Positions 1 to 7,016 of a stretch of DNA of 34,397 nt are shown here, one piece after another. The stretch's first letter is position 1; every line of letters starts with the position of its first letter. Origin of the DNA: a virus; IMG/VR virus record IMGVR_UViG_3300042868_005930, positions 1-34,397 of that record; one strand, 5' to 3'. A model generated the notes under the pieces. The model searched no databases. It was given only the letters and a program-made list of their open reading frames with translations, and was not told where the DNA came from. Made by a program: the position numbers and the translations under genes.

Positions 1-879
1 ATTACTTGAATCTTCTACTAAAAATGACGCGTCTAAAGTTAAATTATTAATATGAAATTTTGCAGTAGGTGAAGTTATATCTACGCCAATTTTATTACCA
101 TTATCTGTTATTATTCCTTGTTTCAATAACTTCCCTGTTGTACCATCAAACACAGGTAAAGTGTTATTCGTTGAACTTGCTGCACCTAAAACGTAACCTT
201 CAATGTTCTTTTGAATTGCATTCCAATAAGTCCCAACAGTAGCTTGGTTTCCACTTGCAGTACCATCGGTGTTACATATAAGCATATCGCCAACCTCAAC
301 GGTATTTCCTGAAACTCCACCTATCTTACCAGCTACGCTAATAACGTAAAGTTCACCAGCGTTTGCACTTGGATAATTAGGATTAGTTGAACAATCAATT
401 ACACCCTTATAAATTAAAGCATTTGCGTTGCCTAAAATGTTATCTGTGTATGTCTTAACAGCATTTTGAGTTGGGTATAAAGTATCAGAAGTGCCTAAAT
501 TTATATCTGTAGATTTATTCGCAATATTTTCAGGCGTAAATCCTAAAGAATCCTGTTTTGAACTTAAACCTGGTACTGTAGGGCTATCAGCTGTACCGCC
601 TAAATCACCTGTTAATTTAACAATTCCTTTAACACTTGAAGTTGCATCTGGTACACTTACTATGTGGCTATCTACATACGTTTTAACAGCATTTTGAGTT
701 GGGTAAAGAGTATCAGAAGTGCCTAAATTAACGTCTGTTGACTTGTTAGAAACATCTTCTTTACCATTCAAAGCCGTTTGGGTAGCGGTTGAAATTGGTT
801 TATTTAAATCACTTGTATTATTTACTTGATCTAAGCCTATATCGGCTTTATTTACATTAATGTTAATTGTATTACTCAT
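1..879 (-). CDS. Tail fibre protein, N-terminal part (runs off the left edge)
   Basis: Open reading frame of 293 codons from ATG at 879 to the window edge with no stop. It is low-complexity and rich in Asn, Thr and Ser. It carries two copies of a module with the cores NLGTSDTLYPTQNAVKTY, typical of tail fibre shafts in Bacteroidota phages, then a region (VIDCSTNPNYPSANAGELYVI) like fibre domains that describe a grid of test values, and ends near an IGVDITSPTAKFHI segment that usually repeats as GNVGIGTxxPTxKL. The start overlaps the preceding gene stop as ATGA. The C-terminal half is probably the partial ORF at the right edge. Likely role: virion receptor-binding or shaft protein, acting outside the cell. 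Family assignment is by motif only. Confidence 0.75.
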   Translation of the reverse strand, partial: MSNTININVNKADIGLDQVNNTSDLNKPISTATQTALNGKEDVSNKSTDVNLGTSDTLYPTQNAVKTYVDSHIVSVPDATSSVKGIVKLTGDLGGTADSPTVPGLSSKQDSLGFTPENIANKSTDINLGTSDTLYPTQNAVKTYTDNILGNANALIYKGVIDCSTNPNYPSANAGELYVISVAGKIGGVSGNTVEVGDMLICNTDGTASGNQATVGTYWNAIQKNIEGYVLGAASSTNNTLPVFDGTTGKLLKQGIITDNGNKIGVDITSPTAKFHINNLTLDASFLVEDSSN

Positions 880-1496
880 GCGCTCAAAGTTATTAAATTT
901 ATTTGTTCTTTATAATTTGAATTGACAAAAACATCGAATTCCATATCAGGAAGTATTAAAGTTCCGCCTGCTGGTACATCTGCCGAATACGTGCTATCTG
1001 AATTAAAAACGTGGGCATCCTCACAAGGTACGCGTAAAATACCTCCGTAATCATAACCATTTAAAGGTAAATCACAAATACCATTACTATCCCTTAACTC
1101 TAATGAGAAAGTTAGCACGTGTCCTGCTATCTCATCTTTTCCACGTTCAACAAAAGCACTAATATTTGCGTTTGAAACGCGACCTATTAATGTCCAACGT
1201 TTAGACTTTTTTAATACGTTGAATATATCTCTACAAATTTGAAGCGTGTCCGATTTAGTTTCAACAAGGTTTGAATTATCCTTATATACCTTATCTGCAA
1301 TAACCATCACAAACTGAATGTTTGTATTTAGTTCATTAATGTTTCCACTATTGTAGTCAATAGCTAATAAAGGATAAAGTAAAGACCTGTTTTGAAGTGC
1401 CAAATTAAGTTCACCAAAATAAAAGGAGTTTAGTTGATAGTGAGCTTTCTGAATTTCTTCAAACTCTTTTTGTAATATGTTTATTGTTGTTATCAT
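876..1496 (-). CDS. Probable tail terminator / neck protein
   Basis: 206 residues, not recognised at family level with certainty. The N-terminal half is alpha/beta with a YPLLAIDYNSG stretch, followed by a conserved-looking SDTLQICRDIFNVL segment. This pattern is common in Bacteroidota phage proteins encoded beside the head-tail connector and annotated as tail terminator or neck proteins. It starts by ATGA overlap with the connector gene and ends by ATGA overlap with the fibre gene, so the three are translationally coupled. Inferred role: closes the head-proximal end of the tail tube. It could equally be another neck component. Confidence 0.5.
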   Translation of the reverse strand: MITTINILQKEFEEIQKAHYQLNSFYFGELNLALQNRSLLYPLLAIDYNSGNINELNTNIQFVMVIADKVYKDNSNLVETKSDTLQICRDIFNVLKKSKRWTLIGRVSNANISAFVERGKDEIAGHVLTFSLELRDSNGICDLPLNGYDYGGILRVPCEDAHVFNSDSTYSADVPAGGTLILPDMEFDVFVNSNYKEQINLITLSA

Positions 1497-2017
1497 GCAA
1501 AAACAATATTTACATCTGGTCCTCCATTATCTGGTTTGATTTCACCTAAAGAGTCATCACAAGGATAAAGATAACTGTAATAACTTCCATATTCAGGGAA
1601 AAGCGTATAGTTTAATTTTAAGAACCTTACTAAACGTTCACGATAAAAGTTGTAATCTTTCTTTAAAGTGTTAATAGAGCGGTTCATTTCGCTCTCTGAA
1701 GCATTGTTTACACCTTCTGAACTTACCTTACTTAAACCAATTTGACGAAGTTCTAATGTAGTCATTTCAACTGCTCTAACTTCTACACTTGCAACTAAAC
1801 AAGGTGAAATATATTTATTCAATAAAATTTCTTCATTTGCATTCAAAGTATCGTTATCAACCGCATCTAATAAGTGGTTAAATAATTGACTTCCCAAAAT
1901 CGACTCTAAAACAGTATCTTGTACGCGTGTAATTAAAGTAGAAATTAAAGAGTCATCTACATTTGAACTAATGTAAGATAATTTCTTAAGGTTTGTTGTT
2001 GATATTAAATGAGCCAT
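1493..2017 (-). CDS. Head-tail connector-like protein (DUF6712-like)
   Basis: 174 residues, mostly helical. The opening MAHLISTTNLKKLSYISSN and the following helices resemble the small head-tail connector proteins (gp6/gp15 type) found after the portal or capsid gene in Bacteroidota phages. The start is one base downstream of the portal gene stop, and the stop overlaps the start of the next gene (ATGA). A Tyr-rich segment (YGSYYSYLYP) sits near the C-terminus. Inferred role: ring between portal and tail. The call rests on length, helical character and position, not on a decisive motif. Confidence 0.55.
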   Translation of the reverse strand: MAHLISTTNLKKLSYISSNVDDSLISTLITRVQDTVLESILGSQLFNHLLDAVDNDTLNANEEILLNKYISPCLVASVEVRAVEMTTLELRQIGLSKVSSEGVNNASESEMNRSINTLKKDYNFYRERLVRFLKLNYTLFPEYGSYYSYLYPCDDSLGEIKPDNGGPDVNIVFA

Positions 2018-2018
2018 A

Positions 2019-3908
2019 TTATTGATTTATAATAACTTGAAACCATGTGTGTCTACATGAAGGTGTGTGTACTTTTGTATTTGGGTTAGTGTACCAACCA
2101 CCTTTGTACTCCCAAACATTTCTATCTATACCAGCCGATTTTAAACGAGCTGTAATCATATCAATTTCTTCACGTTTGAATACTTTTTTAGCTGCCAATA
2201 AAGCTTTGCAGAATGGTCTACTTTCACCTTTTAAGGGTGGCGCATCTGTTCTCTCTCTATATTGGTAAACAACTCGAAAGTTTACATTTCCAACATTGCT
2301 TTGACCTTTTGGTGTTAACTCAAAGCCTTTAATCATTCCTAATTTCTCAAGTTCGATTAATTGTTTACTTACATATGTAGCACCTTTGTCTATTGCTTTC
2401 ACGATAGCTCCGTAACTTTCACCGTTGTTAATTAATCCTATTATTTTATTTTGATCTTCTGTTAAAGTGTCAGCAAATTTGTATTTAGAAAGTAATTCTT
2501 TTTCACTCATTTCTAAATTCTTAAAGCTTTTCATTTCTTGAGAATAGATTTCTTTATAGTCAGTCGTTCCGAATTCATTAAACCAGCTTAAAACCGTATT
2601 TTCATCTATTTCGCTAAATGCTTGCCTTGTACCTTGTAATACATCTCCGTTTACAATTGGTGGCAATCCTGCTAAAGCTCTTTGTTCATTGATTGTTAAG
2701 TTAGCTAAAACAGAAGTAGCTAATAAAGGACTCATTTTGTCAATAGTATCAGCTATTTGTGATTTACTTTCAACTTGTTGTGTTAATTGTAAATGTTTCG
2801 GTATAAAAAAGATATTACCAACAAAATTATTAAGCGTATAATGTGCATATTCAAGTGCGTCTGTAATTGTTTTTTGTCTATCTTGAGCGTAATTATTCAT
2901 AAATATTGAATAAGCCGTTTCAAGCTCAGCTGTACCGCCTAATTGACCAGCTGTCTTAACCGAAAATAAAGCGGGATTAATCACTGAATGACCTACCATA
3001 ATCTCGTCAACTATACTTTCTTGAGTTAATAGGTAACGTTGGTCTAAATTATTACCATTAATTTGAACAACACTTGGCGCTGTTTCTTGTGACTTAGAGA
3101 AAGTAACTACAATACCACCTTGTTTATCTCTGTCAGAGCTTTCACCTTTTAATTTAGCTACAATCTTTTTCTTCTCGTCTTGATTGTTTGGCTCACCAGT
3201 TGGCACGTTAATAATTGTCCCACCTTTAAACCCATTCACAACTTCTGAATATCTAAAATAGTTCATTTCAACACTTGCCAAAATTGAACTAATACAACCG
3301 CTATATGATGGAATCGGATAAACTGATTTAGTAAGTTGCTTAGTTCGGTCATCAACTAAATGTTGTTTTGATTTCGCACTAACATATAATAAAACTTCGT
3401 TATCTTGTAAGCTTAATGCTTCTATTGATTTGATTAATTTATATCCTGTCTTTTCTTCGCTTTGGTTTCTTTCTTTCCAATTCTCTGAATATTCGTAATA
3501 CTCTTCATTTGATGATTTTCTAATCAACTCAACTGGAATGTGGTGAGCATCCCAAAATTTAGAGATAGGATTTTTCTTGAATAGAACCGCAAAAGAATTT
3601 AATATTTCTTGATCATTCGCCAACATTACAGCAATCTCATCTAACGAATAAGGTGCGTTTCCGTTCTTCTTTATAAGCTCCCATTTAGCTTTGTCTGTTG
3701 TGTCTGAGTCTAATCCACTTGAAGCAATATATTTCACCTTAGAGTTCACAATTCCTTGGTGTATAGAACTATTATAGTATAGAGATACCAAAAATTGAGG
3801 ATATAAATTATCATTTCCCCAACTGATAAAACTATCACCTCTTTTTTGGTTTTCTACAGGAAGCGGTAAACTTGCTTCGCGAAAAATATATTGATCACTC
3901 ATAGACAT
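2019..3908 (-). CDS. Portal protein with fused winged-helix-like and MuF-like C-terminal region
   Basis: 629 residues. The N-terminal ~430 residues look like a portal: it begins with a WGNDNLYPQFLVSLYYNSS segment, continues with HxGxV-type and GHSVINPALFS motifs, then a long helical crown. After about residue 455 comes a region like a winged helix (core NGESYGAIVKAIDKGATYVS). The last ~70 residues contain SRPFCKALL, GGWY and CRHTW, the Cys/His pattern of Mu gpF/SPP1 gp7-like minor head proteins in this phage group. The portal forms the DNA entry ring in the capsid vertex and docks the terminase. The gene lies downstream of the capsid gene rather than beside the terminase. The start overlaps the preceding ORF by 14 nt. 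Confidence 0.8.
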   Translation of the reverse strand: MSMSDQYIFREASLPLPVENQKRGDSFISWGNDNLYPQFLVSLYYNSSIHQGIVNSKVKYIASSGLDSDTTDKAKWELIKKNGNAPYSLDEIAVMLANDQEILNSFAVLFKKNPISKFWDAHHIPVELIRKSSNEEYYEYSENWKERNQSEEKTGYKLIKSIEALSLQDNEVLLYVSAKSKQHLVDDRTKQLTKSVYPIPSYSGCISSILASVEMNYFRYSEVVNGFKGGTIINVPTGEPNNQDEKKKIVAKLKGESSDRDKQGGIVVTFSKSQETAPSVVQINGNNLDQRYLLTQESIVDEIMVGHSVINPALFSVKTAGQLGGTAELETAYSIFMNNYAQDRQKTITDALEYAHYTLNNFVGNIFFIPKHLQLTQQVESKSQIADTIDKMSPLLATSVLANLTINEQRALAGLPPIVNGDVLQGTRQAFSEIDENTVLSWFNEFGTTDYKEIYSQEMKSFKNLEMSEKELLSKYKFADTLTEDQNKIIGLINNGESYGAIVKAIDKGATYVSKQLIELEKLGMIKGFELTPKGQSNVGNVNFRVVYQYRERTDAPPLKGESRPFCKALLAAKKVFKREEIDMITARLKSAGIDRNVWEYKGGWYTNPNTKVHTPSCRHTWFQVIINQ

Positions 3909-4263
3909 TTATTATAGTAGTTGTATTTGTATATGTTGGGGTAATTGTTTCATCTTCAAAAACTCGTGCTTTCCCTGTTTCACATTCTATTCCAGTTGTA
4001 TAATCTTCGCTTTCTGTTTCCATTTGATATACATAATATGTATAATCACCCAAAGGTAATGTTATATCCGTACCTTCATAAAGGTTAAATAGGTTGTAAC
4101 GTTTTGGTGATGTCGATAAATCGTTTAAAAAACAAAAATACTCTTTTTTTGATTGTTCATTTATAAATCTAAACAACCAATTAATAGCTAATTCTTGATC
4201 AGATTTCTCCGTCAGAGTTAACGCTATTTGATTTAGACTTGCTTTTTCTATTAGACTTAACAT
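3895..4263 (-). CDS. Small virion-type protein of Bacteroidota phages, function unknown
   Basis: 122 residues. A Leu/Thr-rich start (ALTLTEK) is followed by WLFRFINEQSKKEYFCFL, then a predicted beta-sandwich with LPLGDYTYYVYQME and an acidic C-terminus with GKARVFE. This LTLTEK...LFxFxN...LPxGxYxYxVY layout is familiar from Bacteroidota phage structural clusters, where it has no assigned function. It lies between tail tube and portal genes and overlaps the portal start by 14 nt. A beta-rich decoration or neck protein is possible but this is inference. The start could be lower because a small ORF overlaps its first 65 nt. Confidence 0.6.
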   Translation of the reverse strand: MLSLIEKASLNQIALTLTEKSDQELAINWLFRFINEQSKKEYFCFLNDLSTSPKRYNLFNLYEGTDITLPLGDYTYYVYQMETESEDYTTGIECETGKARVFEDETITPTYTNTTTIINVYE

Positions 4264-4363
4264 TTGTTTTCTTTGAAGTTCTAAATTTAACTATTTTTTC
4301 TCCGTTTTTCTCTGAAATTTCAAACAAATTATTTAAAATCTCGTCAATATGTTCTTTTTCCAT
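4199..4363 (-). CDS. Possible small ORF (54 aa), overlaps the next gene
   Basis: ATG at 4363, stop at 4199. The first 35 residues (MEKEHIDEILNNLFEISEKN...) look like a genuine charged helical protein; the last 20 are Lys/Ser-rich and overlap the following gene by 65 nt in another frame. It is the first ORF behind the terminator at 4374-4398. If real it would be a small acidic/basic helical protein of unknown function. It may be only a leader peptide or a chance ORF. Confidence 0.35.
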   Translation of the reverse strand: MEKEHIDEILNNLFEISEKNGEKIVKFRTSKKTNVKSNRKSKSKSNSVNSDGEI

Positions 4364-4373
4364 TTTATAGAAT

Positions 4374-4398
4374 AAAAAAGGGGCTACTTAAAGCCCCT
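4374..4398 (-). terminator. Intrinsic terminator after the tail tube gene
   Basis: On the minus strand a 7-bp stem (AGGGGCT / AGCCCCT, positions 4398-4392 and 4385-4379) with a 6-nt loop is followed directly by TTTTTTATT. It lies 12 bases after the stop of the tail tube gene. It should end or thin out transcription before the portal block. Confidence 0.85.
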
Positions 4399-4410
4399 AA
4401 TTAATAGTTA

Positions 4411-4935
4411 TTAAGATAATAATGTAGTCACAATAGAACCACCAATTTTCGGTGCGTTTAATTTTTCTCTACCTACAAATGATAAAGTCACACCATTCAT
4501 ATCTTCAAACTTAGTTCCTGTAGTTCTTGAAAGGTTAAATTTCAAACCTTTATCAATTCCTAACACTTCATAAGTACCATCATTCAATTTAGCAATCAAA
4601 CAAACCCTGTCTTTTACCAAATTTTCAAATTGTTGAATGTTAGCAGCAGTGTTGCCTGAAAGTTTAATGTTTCCTTGGATGTCAAAACCTGTTGAAGCGT
4701 TTTCACGTGTACCAATAGAAGCTACAGTGAAATCACTCATTTCAACATCAACTAATACTTCATAAAACAATTTAGCTCCTACGTTAGCCATAGCTGTTAT
4801 TTCACCATTTGTACGAGTGTATGTATAATTAGCAGCTCCTGTTGCTTCATCTCTCAAAGAACCAACATACCACTTATCTACACCACCAGCACTATCGCAA
4901 TTTAATGCACCAAAACCTGAAGTTAATTCACACAT
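4411..4935 (-). CDS. Major tail (tube) protein, probable
   Basis: 174 residues, beta-rich, with a 'VLVDVEMSDFTVASIGTREN' stretch and a conserved-looking end (SFVGREKLNAP). Length, beta content and position two genes before the portal and immediately after the major capsid gene fit a tail tube protein. It is bracketed by intrinsic terminators (4947-4972 upstream, 4374-4398 downstream), as expected for a protein whose dosage is tuned separately. The gene product would polymerise around the tape measure protein. An alternative is a capsid decoration protein; no decisive motif separates the two. Confidence 0.55.
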   Translation of the reverse strand: MCELTSGFGALNCDSAGGVDKWYVGSLRDEATGAANYTYTRTNGEITAMANVGAKLFYEVLVDVEMSDFTVASIGTRENASTGFDIQGNIKLSGNTAANIQQFENLVKDRVCLIAKLNDGTYEVLGIDKGLKFNLSRTTGTKFEDMNGVTLSFVGREKLNAPKIGGSIVTTLLS

Positions 4936-4946
4936 ATATAATAAGT

Positions 4947-4972
4947 TTTAAAAGGGTAGCCTAAACTACCCT
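4947..4972 (-). terminator. Intrinsic terminator/attenuator between capsid and tail tube genes
   Basis: On the minus strand AGGGTAG (4972-4966), 6-nt loop, CTACCCT (4959-4953), then TTTAAAA. The 7-bp stem is perfect but the U-tract is short, so partial read-through to the tail tube gene is likely. There is no obvious TAnnTTTG promoter between it and the next start, so the next gene must depend on read-through. Confidence 0.7.
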
Positions 4973-4982
4973 ATGTTAATAA

Positions 4983-5951
4983 TTAAGCTCTTTTTACTCT
5001 TACAAAGTATTGAGGGAAAACGTATTGAACACCCAAACGGAAAGATGTATCTACTTTCAATTTTTCGTTATAAGAATCGTATTTAATATCGAAATTCTCG
5101 TCTTCGCGTGAATCAGTTCCTAAAAATACTAATGATACAGGCACTGCAAAGATTTCGTTTGAAGCGTCTAATGCAGGCACTGTCAACACTTCTACGTTAG
5201 TTTGTGGTAAAGTGAAACGTAAAGCACCACCTTCGTTAACTGGTTGAATTCTATCGTATGGATTTGAAGTATTCCAAGCTGCGATGATGTTTAAAGCTTC
5301 AGTACGACCAGTGTAAAGAGCAATATCCATTTGGTTGTCGAAAATCTCAGCAGGAATTTTAGTAAACACTTCGTAAGCAGCGTCGTATGCGTTTGTGCTT
5401 GTGATAGTAGCGTAAGTAGTAGTAGTTTTTAATACTGCTGTATCTGCTTTCAATGCTTTAACTAAACCATCAAAATGTACTAAATCTGGATCCAATGAAG
5501 CAGTATCACCTAACCATACTAAACGTTCAGCTTTCTTTTGTAACATCTTAGTCAAGTATGCCATTAAGATAGTCTCAAGCGGTGCAGGAAGTTGACCTTC
5601 TTGGTTTTTCATACCTAAAGCATTCAATACTTGCGTCATTTTAGTATTCAAAGTTTCATTACAAAACTCAACCCCCATATATAAAGGCTTAGTTGTTAAA
5701 ACTTTCTCAGTGAAAACAACAGAACCATCAGGTGAAGGTGTACATGCTGCCTTAGCTTGTAATGCTACTGAAGAAGATAAAAGAGCAATTTCTCTTGAAC
5801 CTTTCACACCTTCCTCTAACATTAATTTGTCTAAGAAAGTAGAAGTAGATAATAAATCTGCAGTGATGTTTGGAAGGTTGTTGTCTTTCCAAGCTGCTAA
5901 ACCAGATACATCGTATCCAAATTTTTCTTTTAAAGTTTTTTGTAATCTCAT
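4983..5951 (-). CDS. Major capsid protein (HK97-fold, probable)
   Basis: 322 residues. Follows protease and scaffold genes and is itself followed by a terminator, the usual setting of a capsid gene. The N-terminal ~40 residues are charged (MRLQKTLKEKFGYDVSG), then a helical and beta mixture; the later part (RTEALNIIAAWNTSNPYDRIQP and a beta-rich C-terminus ending VQYVFPQYFVRVKRA) looks like the P- and A-domains of Bacteroidota phage capsid proteins. Forms the icosahedral shell. Assignment combines context and overall character; there is no single catalytic motif to check. Confidence 0.75.
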   Translation of the reverse strand: MRLQKTLKEKFGYDVSGLAAWKDNNLPNITADLLSTSTFLDKLMLEEGVKGSREIALLSSSVALQAKAACTPSPDGSVVFTEKVLTTKPLYMGVEFCNETLNTKMTQVLNALGMKNQEGQLPAPLETILMAYLTKMLQKKAERLVWLGDTASLDPDLVHFDGLVKALKADTAVLKTTTTYATITSTNAYDAAYEVFTKIPAEIFDNQMDIALYTGRTEALNIIAAWNTSNPYDRIQPVNEGGALRFTLPQTNVEVLTVPALDASNEIFAVPVSLVFLGTDSREDENFDIKYDSYNEKLKVDTSFRLGVQYVFPQYFVRVKRA

Positions 5952-5959
5952 TTTGTTTT

Positions 5960-6448
5960 TTATTTTTTAGTTAATATTTCTTTCACAGTTAAAGATTTGA
6001 ATTCTTCAACTTTTTTTCTTTCGTCTTTAAATTTAGACTCTTTTACATTTGCCAACTCATTGAATTTGTCTTCTAATGCTTTAAATCTTTCATCAATGTC
6101 ATTGATAATTTTTTCAGTCATAGACGAAAATTCTTCTTTAGACATCATCTCAGGTGCAACTGTTTCTTCTGTAGTTTCTTCAGACATTACTTCTTCTAAT
6201 GCAGTAATAACACCGTTTACGTCAACAGAAACAACCCAAACCTTATCCTCGTACTCAACTTGGAAATCACCTTCAGGTGCAGGGATTTGGTTTTTTTCTA
6301 CGTCTAATACAAAAACAGGAGTACCTACAGCCAAGTCACCTTCATAATATAAAGTGATGCCATCGATTGTTTGAACTTCTGAAAATGCAATCTTTACTTC
6401 CTCTTCTTTCTTGAAAAAATCGAAAATAGATTTTACTTGTTTGTTCAT
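5960..6448 (-). CDS. Capsid scaffold-like protein
   Basis: 162 residues in two parts. Residues about 20-85 form a beta-rich unit (DGITLYYEGDLAVGTPVFVLD), and residues about 88-155 are a charged coiled-coil (SMTEKIINDIDERFKALEDKF). It stands between the protease (6 nt away) and the capsid gene (8 nt away). Acidic N-terminal domain plus coiled-coil C-terminus between protease and capsid is the classic scaffold position. Inferred role: internal scaffold removed during prohead maturation. Confidence 0.65.
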   Translation of the reverse strand: MNKQVKSIFDFFKKEEEVKIAFSEVQTIDGITLYYEGDLAVGTPVFVLDVEKNQIPAPEGDFQVEYEDKVWVVSVDVNGVITALEEVMSEETTEETVAPEMMSKEEFSSMTEKIINDIDERFKALEDKFNELANVKESKFKDERKKVEEFKSLTVKEILTKK

Positions 6449-6454
6449 ATTTAT

Positions 6455-6976
6455 TTATTTTAGTTTAAGTTCTATTTGTTCGAATAAGCCTTCTACACTA
6501 TACCCACTAAATTCACCTTTCTTAATTTTATTCCAAATTGTAGGATTGTCAACTTTATAAGACCTTATCCAAGTCCCAACTTGTAAATTAAAAGATGCAA
6601 ATTGTTTAGGTATTTGTTTTAAGTCGGTAATAATGTAATCGGATAACATTCTAACACCTTCTATTACTCTATTTGAGTCGTGTTCGATATTCACGTTGTT
6701 TGCAAAGCCTAATTTCTTGTTTTTCTCTCTAATTACCTTTATAGTTTTAGGTTTGAACAATACGTATCTATCTGGATTACTTCTATAAATAGGTGTATTT
6801 GCACTAATCATTACACCTGTTACAATTCTTTTTTCTTCATTAAATACAAAGTGTTCTTTAACGTCCTTATTGAATGCAAAATAAGGTTTATTATGTGCAG
6901 GTCGCAAAACAAAAGAGTTGAAATCTACTCCTGTTTCATCGTTCTCGTTTACAACTAATTCAAAAAAAGGTAACAT
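6455..6976 (-). CDS. Prohead protease, XkdF/S78-like
   Basis: 173 residues. Motifs such as FVLRPAHNKPYFAFN near the start, IVTGVMISANTPIYR, NIEHDSNRV in the middle and GTWIRSYKV...GEFSGYSVEGLFE at the end match the XkdF (PBSX) / phage prohead protease type of Bacteroidota phages, with the His of EHDS and downstream Ser as likely active residues. It should cut scaffold and capsid N-terminus. First gene of the head block, right behind a candidate promoter and direct repeats (6979-7016). Confidence 0.7.
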   Translation of the reverse strand: MLPFFELVVNENDETGVDFNSFVLRPAHNKPYFAFNKDVKEHFVFNEEKRIVTGVMISANTPIYRSNPDRYVLFKPKTIKVIREKNKKLGFANNVNIEHDSNRVIEGVRMLSDYIITDLKQIPKQFASFNLQVGTWIRSYKVDNPTIWNKIKKGEFSGYSVEGLFEQIELKLK

Positions 6977-6978
6977 TT

Positions 6979-7016
6979 ATGATTAGATTTTAGTCAAATT
7001 TAATGATTAGATTTTA
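6979..7016 (-). promoter_or_regulatory. Candidate head-block promoter between two direct repeats
   Basis: A 14-base direct repeat (ATGATTAGATTTTA on the plus strand) occurs at 6979-6992 and 7003-7016, 24 bases apart. Between the copies the minus strand carries TAAATTTG (7002-6995), which fits the Bacteroidota -7 element TAnnTTTG. No TTG sits at the usual distance upstream. It lies exactly between tape measure and protease genes, so it may drive the head block and carry an operator. Inference from sequence only. Confidence 0.45.

Noticed and set aside
491-697. Open frames on the plus strand throughout the window (for example 491-697, 5997-6347, 7682-7978)
   Set aside because: They are antisense to better-supported minus-strand genes, have no start context or known domain, and look like shadow frames.
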